This document shows, in pieces, positions 52,624 to 60,786 of a stretch of 60,786 nt of DNA. Source of the stretch: CAG-582 sp964636965. Lineage in GTDB: Bacteria; Bacillota_I; Bacilli_A; RF39; UBA660. Below the pieces are notes generated by a model. That model had not been told where the DNA came from, did no database searches, and saw only the letters and a program-made list of their open reading frames with translations. Made by a program: the position numbers and the translations under genes. Positions within the stretch are counted from its first letter, which is position 1. Every line of letters starts with the position of its first letter. The stretch spans positions 1-60,786 of the forward strand of contig CAZWST010000004.1 of NCBI GenBank assembly GCA_964636965.1, given 5' to 3'.

Positions 52624-53921
52624 GTAGATTTATATTTAGAATTGAAGATGATGCCTTAGTTGCTAAAAAAGTTGTTAATGGTATTGCTACCGAATTTGTT
52701 GGAGAAAAAGCTATTAATAAGCTTAAGGCCCTTGATACAATAAAATATAAAAGAACTAAAGTTTTAGAGCATGGAATATTACTTGAAAGTGATAGAGCAA
52801 GAGTATATATTTGTGATGATGTTTTGTTTAATAAAGATAATTATCAAAATTGCCTATTTCACACTATGAAGAAAATCAATAATGCTTTAAAGAAATGGAA
52901 TAAAAAACAAAATGAGGGGAAAACAGTTATGCCAGGGGTTGCTAAAGGTGTTGCGACTATCGGAATATTAGCTGCTATTGGTATTGCAATCGTATCAGGA
53001 AATTTAAAAGATGAAACATATGTAGCTGATATTGCAATTGAAGAGCTTAATGATGATTTAAATGAAGACATTATTAATACAATTCATGATGAAACAAATG
53101 TTGTTGAAAGCAAAATTATTGATGATCAAATTGAAATGCAAAATGATGCTCAGATTGATTATGGTGTAAGTAGCATTGATATACCACAAGATGATTTAAC
53201 TACTAGTTTATTAAATGAATTAAATGAAACAGATAATAATATAGTTAACTTATCTTTTAATGATGAATTTGATGAAGTTAAATACAATAATGTTATTAGT
53301 AATTATTATGAAGCTACCTATGAAAGAGCTTCTAGATGGGGAGTATCTACTAATTTAGCCCTTAGTATGATGTCACAAGAAAGTGGCGGGTATGAAGAAA
53401 ACTTGATGCAAATTCAATGGGGATCATGGGCAGAAGAACCTATAACTATATTCAATTTTGAAAAAAACGAATACGAAAAAATTGTTCTTACTGAAAATCC
53501 CGAAAATTTTAATAATCAAGGTATAACTCAATTTATTTCTAAAGAAGATTTAAAAAATCCGAAAACTAATATCTCAATTGGTTGCATTATCTTAAGATAT
53601 TCATTTGATCAAATGAACCATAATATTACTGCTGCAATTCAAGCTTATAATTTTGGAGTTAATAATATGAATAAAGTATTAGATGCTGCTGCTCTAGATT
53701 TAGGTACTACAAGAGATGAATTATTGAATAATCAAAATGATACAACATTCCTAAACTATAGAGATGTTATTACAGTAGGAGATCCACATTATGTTGAAAA
53801 TACGCTAAGATTCTTACAAAATCCAAATGAAGCTATATCAATTAAATATATAGATGATTTTGGTGAGCCACAAGAAACTAGTGTTATAATTAATAATGCT
53901 GAGTCATCTAAAAAATTATAA
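52620..53921 (+). CDS. membrane-anchored lytic transglycosylase-like protein
   Basis: 433 residues. Residues 1-100 are a cytoplasmic domain not known elsewhere to me (RFIFRIEDDALVAKKVV). A transmembrane helix follows (about 107-124, VATIGILAAIGIAIVSG), then an acidic spacer. An SLT/lysozyme-like domain (about 225-400) has the catalytic Glu in LALSMMSQESGG, GITQFISKEDL, SIGCIILRYS and AAIQAYNFG. It cleaves glycan strands to anhydro-MurNAc. An internal ATG at 52929 has its own GAGGGG box and would start just before the helix, so two forms are possible. Confidence 0.85.
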   Translation: MSRFIFRIEDDALVAKKVVNGIATEFVGEKAINKLKALDTIKYKRTKVLEHGILLESDRARVYICDDVLFNKDNYQNCLFHTMKKINNALKKWNKKQNEGKTVMPGVAKGVATIGILAAIGIAIVSGNLKDETYVADIAIEELNDDLNEDIINTIHDETNVVESKIIDDQIEMQNDAQIDYGVSSIDIPQDDLTTSLLNELNETDNNIVNLSFNDEFDEVKYNNVISNYYEATYERASRWGVSTNLALSMMSQESGGYEENLMQIQWGSWAEEPITIFNFEKNEYEKIVLTENPENFNNQGITQFISKEDLKNPKTNISIGCIILRYSFDQMNHNITAAIQAYNFGVNNMNKVLDAAALDLGTTRDELLNNQNDTTFLNYRDVITVGDPHYVENTLRFLQNPNEAISIKYIDDFGEPQETSVIINNAESSKKL

Positions 53922-53922
53922 T

Positions 53923-53959
53923 AAAAAAAATCACTTATACATATAATGTTATAGGTGAT
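53923..53959 (+). terminator. terminator of the transglycosylase gene
   Basis: AAATCAC-TATA arms pair with TATA-GTGATTT; T run. The right arm contains the ribosome-binding site (AGGTGAT) of the next gene, so folding could also hide it. Confidence 0.65.
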
Positions 53960-53964
53960 TTTTT

Positions 53965-54390
53965 ATGTTAGTAAATTATACTACAAAAGAACTTGATTTA
54001 ATGGCAAGACTGATGAGAGCTGAAGCTTTAGGAGATGGAGAGCTTGCTATGTTAATGGTTGGAAATGTTATATTAAATAGATGTATTGGAACTTGTGATA
54101 TTTTTAAAAACGTAAGATCAATTTATGATGTTATTTATCAATCTCCAGGCGGTTTTGTTGGTACTAATTCTTCATTATTTCAATCATCTTCCACTACTTC
54201 TGAAAAGAATTTAGCTAGAAGATGTCTCCGAGGTGAATACTTTTATCCAGCAACACATGCTTTATGGTTTTATGCTCCGGGAGGTAAAAATACTTGTAGA
54301 CAAACTTGGTACAATCAAGAATTAGCTGGTAGATATAAAAGCCATTGCTTTTATAATCCAGATCCTGGAATGTGCCCCGAAATAAGATAA
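53965..54390 (+). CDS. cell-wall hydrolase, CwlJ/SleB type
   Basis: 141 residues without signal peptide, like CwlJ. The Hydrolase_2 pattern is complete: LMARLMRAEALGDGELAMLM with the catalytic Glu, VGNVILNRC, SIYDVIYQSPGGFVG, LARRCLRGEYFYPATHALWF and YAPG. These enzymes degrade the spore cortex during germination. AGGTGATTTTTT precedes the ATG. Confidence 0.88.
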   Translation: MLVNYTTKELDLMARLMRAEALGDGELAMLMVGNVILNRCIGTCDIFKNVRSIYDVIYQSPGGFVGTNSSLFQSSSTTSEKNLARRCLRGEYFYPATHALWFYAPGGKNTCRQTWYNQELAGRYKSHCFYNPDPGMCPEIR

Positions 54391-54415
54391 AAGACGCTTA
54401 ATATTAAGCGTCTTT
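54389..54415. terminator. bidirectional terminator between cwlJ-like and xfp genes
   Basis: AAAGACGCTTA/TAAGCGTCTTT, perfect stem around the overlapping 3' ends. Confidence 0.88.
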
Positions 54416-56698
54416 CCATTTCCAATCAGTTACTTCTATTAAGTCTTTTCCTGTTGTAGTAATGAGTTCTCTGTGTTCTTTTAATTTATTTTCACAGTAT
54501 TCTTTTAATTCTGGATTTCTATTTAAAGTATTTAATACATCAATAGTTAGATTGTACCTATCTATTTTATTTAATACACGCATATCAAATGGAGTTGTTA
54601 TCGCACCTTCTTCTTCATAACCATGAATTTCGAATTTTCTATCTCTATTATAAATAAGTTCTTCTATTGCGCTTTTATATCCGTGGAATGCAAATATTAC
54701 TGGTACATTAGGTATGAAGAAACTATTGAATTCTTCATTACTTAATCTTTCTAATGTAAGTAAATCAACAACATTAACTACACGGACACGAATGTCTGTT
54801 TTTTCTTTAAGAAAACTAGTTGCGGCCATAACTTCAAGAGTTGGTGTATCTCCTGCACAAGCAAGTATTACTTCTGGATTTTCATCACTTGCAAAATCCC
54901 ATATACCAATTCCTTTTTCGCAATGTTTAATCGTTTCTTCATAGTTTAACCATTGTGGTCTTTCATGTTTAGATGCAACTATTGTATTAACTTTATTCTT
55001 TGTTTTTAAGCATTTATCCATATAATATATTAATGAGTTAGTATCATATGGCAAATATACTTCTACAATATCATGTTTTTTATTTAATATATGATTAATA
55101 AACCCTGGCTCTTGATGTGTATAACCATTGTGGTCCTGTTGCCATATATGGCTTGTTTCAATTATATTTAGTGATGAAATTGGTGCCCTCCAAGGAATTT
55201 CTTTAGTCATTTTAAGCCATTTAGCATGAATACCAATCATGGAATCTACTACTCTTATAAAAGCTTCATACGAATGAATTAAACCATGTCTTCCAGTTAA
55301 AAGATAACCTTCTAATGCTCCTTCTGCAAAATGCTCAGAAAGATATGAATCAAATACTCTTCCATATGGGTAAACATGTTCATCTTTTTCTGAAATTGGA
55401 AGTAGCCACTGACGATCTGTTACTTCAAACACATGATTTAATCTGTTGGACATTGCTTCATCTGGTCCGAATATTCTAAAGTTTCTATTATTTTCATTTA
55501 AGCTAACTACATCTCTTAAGTATTTTCCTAGTTCAAACATGTCTTTGCCAATTATATCGCCATGGCTACAATTAACCATATAATTCTTTATATCTGGTAA
55601 TTTTAAATCTTCTAAGAGTAATCCTCCATTAACAATTGGGTTTGCGCTCATTCTTTGATTTCCTTTTGGAAGGAACGTTCTTATTTCATCTAATACTCGT
55701 CCATTTTCATCGAATATTTCTTCTGGCTTATATTTTCTCATCCAATTTTCTAATAGAGTGATATTCTCTAGCTTATTTTCATCTATTTCTAGTGGTACTT
55801 GATGAGCTTTAAAACTTCCTTCAACATTCTCCGGTCCAGTCCATCCTTTTGGTGTTCTAAATATTATCATTGGCCATCTAACATTTTCTAGCTTTTCAGT
55901 GGTTTTAGCTTTTTCTTTTAATTCTTTAATTTCAGTTATTACTGTATCCATAGTAGAAGCCATTTTCTCTTGCATTTCATCAATGTTGCTTCCTTCAACA
56001 AAGTATGGATGCCATCCATAACCTTTGAATAAAGATTCAACATCTGAATGACTCATCCTTGATAATACTGTTGGGTTAGAAATTTTAAAACCATTAAGAT
56101 GTATAATAGGTAAAACAACTCCATCTGTTAAAGGGTTTAAAAATTTATTAATATGCCAAGAAGTTGCTAAAGGTCCAGTTTCTGCTTCTCCATCACCAAC
56201 AATACATGTTGCGATTAAATTGGGATTATCTAGTACAGCTCCAAATCCATGAATTAAACTATATCCTAATTCGCCACCCTCATGAATACTTCCTGGAGTT
56301 TCTGGTGCAACATGAGAAGATATGCCACCCGGGAAAGAAAATTGCTTAAATAATCTTTTTAAACCTTCTTCATCCTCAGTAATATTTGGGTAGACTTCTG
56401 AATATGTTCCATCGAGGTAAGCATTTGTTACTGCTGTTTGACCTCCATGCCCTGGTCCAACTAAATAAATCATATTTAAATTATATTTAGTAATGACACG
56501 ATTTAAATGCATAAAGATAAAATTCTGCCCTGGTATTGTTCCCCAGTGTCCAACTAATCTTGGTTTAATATGTTTTAGTTCCAATTTTTCTTTTAAAAGA
56601 GGGTTATCTAATAAATATAGTTGCCCAACAGCTAGATAATTTGCTGCATTAAAATACTTGTTTAATTGAACTAGTTCAGTTTCTGTAAGTGTACTCAA
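54404..56698 (-). CDS. xfp: phosphoketolase (Xfp)
   Basis: 764 residues, close to the family's 790. HWGTIPGQNFIF, GPGHGGQ, the thiamine-diphosphate motif GDGEAETGP, EGGELGYSL and a C-terminal PFDMRVLNKIDRYNL domain identify xylulose-5-P/fructose-6-P phosphoketolase, which makes acetyl phosphate plus glyceraldehyde-3-P or erythrose-4-P. The enzyme points to heterofermentative sugar use. The start is a TTG behind AGGGGTCG; no ATG gives the full N-terminus (STLTETELVQLNKYF). Single-gene unit. Confidence 0.95.
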   Translation of the reverse strand: MSTLTETELVQLNKYFNAANYLAVGQLYLLDNPLLKEKLELKHIKPRLVGHWGTIPGQNFIFMHLNRVITKYNLNMIYLVGPGHGGQTAVTNAYLDGTYSEVYPNITEDEEGLKRLFKQFSFPGGISSHVAPETPGSIHEGGELGYSLIHGFGAVLDNPNLIATCIVGDGEAETGPLATSWHINKFLNPLTDGVVLPIIHLNGFKISNPTVLSRMSHSDVESLFKGYGWHPYFVEGSNIDEMQEKMASTMDTVITEIKELKEKAKTTEKLENVRWPMIIFRTPKGWTGPENVEGSFKAHQVPLEIDENKLENITLLENWMRKYKPEEIFDENGRVLDEIRTFLPKGNQRMSANPIVNGGLLLEDLKLPDIKNYMVNCSHGDIIGKDMFELGKYLRDVVSLNENNRNFRIFGPDEAMSNRLNHVFEVTDRQWLLPISEKDEHVYPYGRVFDSYLSEHFAEGALEGYLLTGRHGLIHSYEAFIRVVDSMIGIHAKWLKMTKEIPWRAPISSLNIIETSHIWQQDHNGYTHQEPGFINHILNKKHDIVEVYLPYDTNSLIYYMDKCLKTKNKVNTIVASKHERPQWLNYEETIKHCEKGIGIWDFASDENPEVILACAGDTPTLEVMAATSFLKEKTDIRVRVVNVVDLLTLERLSNEEFNSFFIPNVPVIFAFHGYKSAIEELIYNRDRKFEIHGYEEEGAITTPFDMRVLNKIDRYNLTIDVLNTLNRNPELKEYCENKLKEHRELITTTGKDLIEVTDWKWKDA

Positions 56699-56749
56699 TT
56701 AAATCGACCCCTATTCTAATAATTATTATACCATATCAGATATTTTTTA

Positions 56750-56786
56750 ATAAAAAAAGATGAACTATTGTCCATCTACTTTACTA
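56750..56786 (-). terminator. probable terminator of the t6A operon
   Basis: AGATG/CATCT stem at the end of tsaD followed by TTTTTTTATT on the minus strand. The stem is short. Confidence 0.45.
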
Positions 56787-57805
56787 ATGTTATCATCGTT
56801 TGCAAAAAAGTATTCTTGACTTTTTGCTTTAAGAGATAAATCTGAAAAATTCTTCATTTTAAATTGTGGATATGCTGCACAAGCAATCATTGTAGCATTG
56901 TCTGTACAGTACTTCATAGGCGGGATTGATAAATCAACATTCATCTCTTCACATAAGTTAGTCATCAATTCTCTAAGAGCCTTACTTGCACTTACACCAC
57001 CAGCTACTATAACTCTTTTTATATTATATCTTTCAATTGCTAATCTTGTCTTTCTAATTATTTGATCAAAAGCTACATTCTGAAAAGATGCTGCTAGATC
57101 ATATTTTCTAATTTCATTACCTCTTTGTTCTTCGTTATGTTTTAGATTGATAACTGCACTTTTTAAACCACTAAAAGAAAAATCTAATTCATCATTATCC
57201 ATTGGCTTCGGTAAATCGTATGTTGGTTTTCCTTCAAGTGCATATTTTTCAACATTAGGTCCACCTGGATATGGAAGTCCAAGTACTCTTGCAACTTTAT
57301 CAAATGATTCGCCAATTGCGTCATCTTTTGTTGTTCCTAATACTTTAAATTTATAATCATCTTCCATAAGTACAAGCTCTGTATGTCCACCACTAACAAC
57401 TAAGGCAAGTAAGGGAAACTCTAACTTTTTTACAAGATTATTTGCATAAATATGCCCTGCTATATGATGCGTTGCAATTAAAGGTTTATCATATACTAAT
57501 GAAAGGGTTTTAGCAAACTCCACACCAACAAGTAAACTTCCTAGTAACCCCGGTGCATATGTTACTGCAATGGCATCTACATCACTAACCTTCATATTAG
57601 CTTTAGTTAAAACGTCTTCTAAAACCATAGTAATATTTTCTGTATGCATACGTGATGCTATTTCTGGTACAACACCACCATATTTAGCATGAGTATCCAT
57701 TTGGGTAAGAACGGTTGTTGCAATTTCTTCACAACCATTTTTTACTATTGAGATACTTGTTTCATCACAGCTTGATTCAATACCTAATATATATACATCT
57801 TTCAT
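56765..57805 (-). CDS. tsaD: TsaD, catalytic subunit of tRNA t6A synthase
   Basis: 346 residues. GIESSCDETSISIVKNG, THHIAGHIYANNL (metal-binding HxxxH), VSGGHTELVLM, GESFDKVARVLGL, PYPGGPNVE and VIVAGGVSASKALREL are the complete ASKHA/Kae1 pattern, with the NAT metal site replaced by DNATMIACAA. It transfers threonylcarbamoyl to A37 of ANN-reading tRNAs. AAAGGAAATT precedes the start, which overlaps rimI by 4 bp. tsaB lies just upstream of rimI and tsaE further upstream. Confidence 0.97.
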   Translation of the reverse strand: MKDVYILGIESSCDETSISIVKNGCEEIATTVLTQMDTHAKYGGVVPEIASRMHTENITMVLEDVLTKANMKVSDVDAIAVTYAPGLLGSLLVGVEFAKTLSLVYDKPLIATHHIAGHIYANNLVKKLEFPLLALVVSGGHTELVLMEDDYKFKVLGTTKDDAIGESFDKVARVLGLPYPGGPNVEKYALEGKPTYDLPKPMDNDELDFSFSGLKSAVINLKHNEEQRGNEIRKYDLAASFQNVAFDQIIRKTRLAIERYNIKRVIVAGGVSASKALRELMTNLCEEMNVDLSIPPMKYCTDNATMIACAAYPQFKMKNFSDLSLKAKSQEYFFANDDNISKVDGQ

Positions 57806-58224
57806 ACTAATTTCCTTTCCATAATTATTGCATCATATTTATTTTCATAATATTTTTTTCTTCTATTTATTTCATTAAAACCATTTGCTTTATAAAAATT
57901 AATTGCATTAGTATTTATAACACTCACTTCTAACATAATTCTTTTTTGATTATAATTGTCTATTACATAGTTTAAAAGAGAAGTCGCAATTCCATTATTT
58001 TGAAACTCTTGACTTACAGCTATATTGATAATATCAGTTGTTTCAAAGTGTCTTTCTATTTCGACAAAACCTTTTATTGAATCTTTATCTTCAAAAGCCA
58101 ATATTTCAACGTAGTCAAGTTTTATTCTTTCTTCAAGTTTATTTTTTAAATCAAAATCAGAACTTATTAGATTTCCAATTGAGTTAATTGATTTTAAGTC
58201 TTGTAGATTAGCTTTCCTTATCAT
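57802..58224 (-). CDS. rimI: ribosomal-protein alanine N-acetyltransferase RimI
   Basis: 140 residues, GNAT: DIINIAVSQEFQNNGIATSL (acetyl-CoA loop QNNGIA), LEVSVINTNAINFYKANGF, and a final AIIMERKL. Between tsaB and tsaD, overlapping both (17 and 4 bp), the classical place of RimI. It acetylates the N-terminus of S18 in other bacteria. GAGGCG inside tsaB serves as its ribosome-binding site. Confidence 0.92.
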   Translation of the reverse strand: MIRKANLQDLKSINSIGNLISSDFDLKNKLEERIKLDYVEILAFEDKDSIKGFVEIERHFETTDIINIAVSQEFQNNGIATSLLNYVIDNYNQKRIMLEVSVINTNAINFYKANGFNEINRRKKYYENKYDAIIMERKLV

Positions 58225-58807
58225 TTTTTAACGCCTCTATTACTTTAATATATAAAGGTTTTACTTCATGTGCTTTAGTCTCATTAATATTATTAAATCT
58301 CTTATAAATATTTTCATAATTATATTCTGTTTCTTCTATTATTGAAGAAGAATCTATTTTTTCTCTTTCAATATACTCTGAAAATTCTCCATTAGATTTG
58401 TAAAATGGCCCTTCAATTAATTTGTTGTTTTCATCAAATACACTACAGAATACACCTTTAACATCTCTTATTATTGCGGCTTTTTTATTTCCTACCATTG
58501 AGCTTACAGCTAAACATTCTAAAGAAGTAATTGTTTTAATTGGTATATCTAAAGTATATGCTAATGTCTTAGCAATTGTAACACCTATTCTTACCCCAGT
58601 AAATGAACCAGGGCCATTACATACTAATATTTCATTTAAGTCTTGAAGTGAGATATTATTTCTTTTAATTAATTCATCTAACATGGGCATTGTGTAATCG
58701 GAATGATTTCTTTCTGATAATCTGATATTTTTATCTAATACTTTCCCATCTTGATATAACACTTCTATTATATTTTTATTATGTGTATCTAAAAATAATG
58801 AAATCAT
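58208..58807 (-). CDS. tsaB: TsaB, t6A synthase subunit
   Basis: 199 residues. SLFLDTHNKNIIEVLY, MLDELIKRNNI, LVCNGPGSFTGVRIGVTIAKTLAY (the TsaB signature) and ECLAV are intact. It dimerises with TsaD and holds TsaE. The C-terminus (PLYIKVIEALKNDKES) is shorter than in enterics, as in other Firmicutes. AAAAGGAGAG precedes the ATG. Confidence 0.95.
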   Translation of the reverse strand: MISLFLDTHNKNIIEVLYQDGKVLDKNIRLSERNHSDYTMPMLDELIKRNNISLQDLNEILVCNGPGSFTGVRIGVTIAKTLAYTLDIPIKTITSLECLAVSSMVGNKKAAIIRDVKGVFCSVFDENNKLIEGPFYKSNGEFSEYIEREKIDSSSIIEETEYNYENIYKRFNNINETKAHEVKPLYIKVIEALKNDKES

Positions 58808-58821
58808 AATTTTCTCTCCTT

Positions 58822-59157
58822 TTAAATTAGTGGTTTATAATCTAATAATACTTGTAATATTATAGCAAGCAACAAGATTAAAGCTGGTTCAATATAACGC
58901 ATAAATATTTTTTGTTGTTTTAAGGATAATTCTTTTAAATGTAATAATCGTAATAGTTTATTAATATAAATTCCTAAAAAAACTGTATCTTTATTCTTAA
59001 ATTGTGCAACAGATAAAACACATGATCCGACAAGTATTAATTGAAGATAATACAGAATTAAAGCTATTAATATATACTTTATATCTAACCACAAAAAGCT
59101 AGTGGCAGCAAGTAGAGCAATTGTTAAATGTATAATAGTAAGAATCTTTTCCTTCAC
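58822..59157 (-). CDS. small multipass membrane protein
   Basis: 111 residues from GTG 59157 (AGGTGATT upstream). Helices at about 6-26, 30-50 and 90-110, with the basic loop KLLRLLHLKELSLKQQK between them. No family recognised. It lies between tsaB and tsaE on the same strand, 14 bp before tsaB, so it is part of that transcript. Confidence 0.65.
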   Translation of the reverse strand: MKEKILTIIHLTIALLAATSFLWLDIKYILIALILYYLQLILVGSCVLSVAQFKNKDTVFLGIYINKLLRLLHLKELSLKQQKIFMRYIEPALILLLAIILQVLLDYKPLI

Positions 59158-59202
59158 GATTAATCACCTAATCGTATTATACCACTAATAAATTCTTCTT
59201 GA

Positions 59203-59227
59203 ATAAAAAAACACCAAAATGGTGTTT
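59203..59227 (-). terminator. terminator of tsaE
   Basis: AAACACCA/TGGTGTTT stem with an AAA loop and seven T on the minus strand; it separates tsaE from the tsaB group. Confidence 0.82.
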
Positions 59228-59678
59228 ATAATACATAATTTACTAGATCTTCGTATTTTTGTCCATATGGTTTTAAGATTAACACTCTAGTATTTTCATC
59301 GATTACCTTAAACTCTATTTCTAATCTTTCATCGGGTAGCTTATCTTTTATTAATTCAGACCATTCAATAATAGTCACTGAACTACCACTAAAGTAATCA
59401 TTCAAAGCAATACTTGCATCAGTTTCTTCAAGACGATAAACATCCATATGATTTAGAGGCATTTCTCCACTGTCATATTCCTTTACTATGTTAAAAGTTG
59501 GACTTGTAATATTTTCATTTATTCCTAATGATTTTGCAAATCCTTTGACGAAAACGGTTTTTCCGCTTCCTAATTCTCCATCTAAACAGATCACCATTCC
59601 TGGGAATTTTTCAGACTCAATATTTTCTGCTAATTCCATTGTGTCAATTTCACTTCTAGATGTATATTTGTAATCCAT
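59226..59678 (-). CDS. tsaE: TsaE, ATPase of the t6A system
   Basis: 150 residues from ATG 59678 (AGGTGATTAGA upstream; earlier in-frame ATGs lack a box). Walker A GELGSGKT, FAKSLGINENITSPTFNIVKEY with the family SPTF, LNHMDVYRLE, and VTIIEWSELI (the WSE motif). It binds the TsaB-TsaD complex and resets it by ATP hydrolysis. Confidence 0.95.
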   Translation of the reverse strand: MDYKYTSRSEIDTMELAENIESEKFPGMVICLDGELGSGKTVFVKGFAKSLGINENITSPTFNIVKEYDSGEMPLNHMDVYRLEETDASIALNDYFSGSSVTIIEWSELIKDKLPDERLEIEFKVIDENTRVLILKPYGQKYEDLVNYVL

Positions 59679-59748
59679 TCTAATCACCTTAAATTTATTA
59701 TAACAATAATAAAATATGTATATCAATATAAAAGTAATATTTTAACTA

Positions 59749-60138
59749 TTATTTTACTACTGTAGGTATTAAATAACTAAATTGAGGTAAATTTCTTAAT
59801 ATTCCAAAGAAAATTGTTACTATTAGAATTGCAATATAAACTATATTATTTAACTTTATCTTTCTTGTTGATAACTTATAAGTTATTAACTTTATTATTT
59901 GATATATAATTGTTAATAACAATAAAACAAACAAAAAAGGATTAAATCTAAATGCTTGATAAAAATTTAATTTAAATATACTTGCTATCATTCTTGAAAT
60001 CCCACAACCTGGGCAATATAAACCTGTAATCTTGTGAAAAATGCACGGAATAAAACTATCAAACATTACATAATGGCCAATATCTATCAATAAAAAAAGT
60101 ACAATAGTAATAATTAATGATTTATCAATCTTTTTCAT
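59749..60138 (-). CDS. DUF2752 membrane protein
   Basis: 129 residues from ATG 60138 (AGGTGTTAAAT upstream). Three helices; the family motif GLYCPGCGISRMIASIF between helices 1 and 2, then FYQAFRFNPFLFVLLL. Function unknown. A CxxC in this motif may bind metal or be redox active. Single gene. Confidence 0.88.
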   Translation of the reverse strand: MKKIDKSLIITIVLFLLIDIGHYVMFDSFIPCIFHKITGLYCPGCGISRMIASIFKLNFYQAFRFNPFLFVLLLLTIIYQIIKLITYKLSTRKIKLNNIVYIAILIVTIFFGILRNLPQFSYLIPTVVK

Positions 60139-60224
60139 ATTTAACACCTGTTTTGATTATACCATCTTTAGATATTATTTTAAACATCAATAATATTGTA
60201 TTACAATAATTTTTTTATATTTAG

Positions 60225-60253
60225 CATAAAAAAAACATGTTTTCACATGTTTT
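60225..60253 (-). terminator. terminator of the DUF4234 gene
   Basis: AAAACATGT/ACATGTTTT stem, TTTC loop, T run on the minus strand. Confidence 0.85.
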
Positions 60254-60608
60254 AATTAGCTTGTTCAGTAGCATACTTGTTTAAATCAGCTTGAACTAAA
60301 ATATAATTAACAATGCTTAAACCGAAAAGCGATAAAATAAGATATAAAATAGCATTTGAGCTTCCGTTAACACCTTTTCTTTGGTTAGCTTCTTCCATTA
60401 GCTTACCATTTTGATACCAATAATAGAAGCCATAGATTCCGCAAGTAATTAAAGTTAATAAAATTACTACAACTCCATTTCTCTTTGTTGGATTCTCAGA
60501 TACATTATCAACATCATCAGTAATTGTAACCCACCAATATAATTGATAGATTCCACATGTAATAATTGATAATAAAATGCTAACAACGATATTTCTTTCT
60601 TTTATCAT
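60252..60608 (-). CDS. DUF4234 membrane protein
   Basis: 118 residues. Two related helical hairpins: IVVSILLSIITCGIYQLYWW and VVVILLTLITCGIYGFYYWY, an internal duplication typical of DUF4234, then a third helix (NAILYLILSLFGLSIVNYIL). Function unknown. CAGAAAGGAAG precedes the ATG, with an extended -10 (TGGTATAAT) about 35 bp upstream. Confidence 0.88.
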   Translation of the reverse strand: MIKERNIVVSILLSIITCGIYQLYWWVTITDDVDNVSENPTKRNGVVVILLTLITCGIYGFYYWYQNGKLMEEANQRKGVNGSSNAILYLILSLFGLSIVNYILVQADLNKYATEQAN

Positions 60609-60639
60609 ATAAACTTCCTTTCTGTAAGTATTATACCAT

Positions 60640-60673
60640 AAAAAAAGAAATAAGAATCAGTAAAATGATTCTT
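60640..60673 (-). terminator. terminator of the rRNA operon
   Basis: AAGAATCA/TGATTCTT stem with a 6-base loop, then ATTTCTTTTTTT on the minus strand, about 25 bp after the 5S rRNA 3' end. Confidence 0.85.
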
Positions 60674-60698
60674 ATATATATTTTTACATAAAAAAAAG

Positions 60699-60786
60699 TT
60701 TGCAACTTCCTATTTTAGCTTATCACTATCGTCGGCGTTTTGGTGCTTAACTTCTCTGTTCGGTATGGGAAGAGGTGTCTCCACCA
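60699..60786 (-). rRNA. 5S ribosomal RNA, 3' part (5' end outside the window)
   Basis: On the minus strand the sequence reads GGAGACACCTCTTCCCATAC, CGAACAGAGAAGTTAAGC, and ends GGAAGTTGCAAACT, the conserved loop and helix order of bacterial 5S rRNA. The rest of the rRNA operon lies to the right. Confidence 0.93.

Noticed and set aside
43877..54390. Prophage, because of several lytic enzymes
   Set aside because: No capsid, portal, terminase, tail or holin genes; the hydrolases carry signal peptides, Ig-like or cadherin-like domains or sporulation-type motifs of the host.

Overview
The window is very AT-rich DNA from a low-GC, Gram-positive, probably spore-forming bacterium of the Bacilli. A deep-branching gut lineage near Erysipelotrichia/RF39 would fit, but the rank is inference. 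The support is YutD and YunB homologues, a Coat-F protein, a CwlJ/SleB-type cortex hydrolase, a lipobox, strong Shine-Dalgarno boxes and consensus -35/-10 promoters. UGA is a stop codon (for example the gene ending at 15429 and the ATPase ending at 23499). Tryptophan is UGG, read by a tRNA-Trp with a CCA anticodon, so the genetic code is standard.

Layout. 1-250: two leftward tRNA genes (initiator Met, cut by the window edge; Ser-UGA) with a consensus promoter. 0.25-7 kb: an S1-domain protein and a locus resembling the B. subtilis yut/yun region (NifU-C, YutH-like, YutD, YunB) with disordered and membrane-anchored unknowns and a ferredoxin with a cysteine-rich tail. 7-8 kb: an acetyltransferase between 25-bp direct repeats next to a row of hairpins. 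8-15 kb: housekeeping and envelope genes (TrmL, CDF transporter, metalloprotease, Coat-F pair, ABC-F, CpXC protein, GH25 lysozyme lipoprotein). 15-20.5 kb: a leftward seven-gene operon of unknown proteins around a free-standing FtsK/SpoIIIE-type ATPase. 20.7-25.4 kb: module 1, a membrane-anchored HTH regulator, an ABC ATPase, two FtsX-like permeases and a small exported protein. 25.5-33.3 kb: an 847-aa ATPase-permease fusion, two metalloprotease-like proteins, and an operon of an aminotransferase-acetyltransferase fusion, a helical unknown and a radical SAM enzyme.

33.4-42.0 kb is an integrated genomic island. Its left end is an intact tRNA-Trp gene. The last 45 bp of that gene are repeated exactly at 41933-41977, which marks an 8.5-kb element integrated by a tyrosine recombinase. 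Inside are an orphan gene, module 2 (a diverged copy of module 1 with two exported proteins), a truncated VirD4/TraG coupling protein and the C-terminal remnant of the integrase. The last two are truncated at the same junction, so the island looks like the decayed remnant of an integrative conjugative element that kept its export cargo.

42-54.4 kb carries envelope genes: LemA with a DUF2207 protein, then CHAP, NlpC/P60, lytic transglycosylase and CwlJ-type hydrolases, a DUF3810-like metalloprotease and an HD phosphohydrolase. 54.4-60.6 kb has phosphoketolase, the t6A genes tsaD, rimI, tsaB and tsaE, and small membrane proteins. The right edge is the 3' part of a leftward 5S rRNA gene followed by its terminator.

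The best candidates for something undescribed are the twin regulator/FtsX-ABC/exported-protein modules (one resident, one on the island) and the FtsK-like operon at 15-20.5 kb. No function is claimed for either beyond what the sequence shows.
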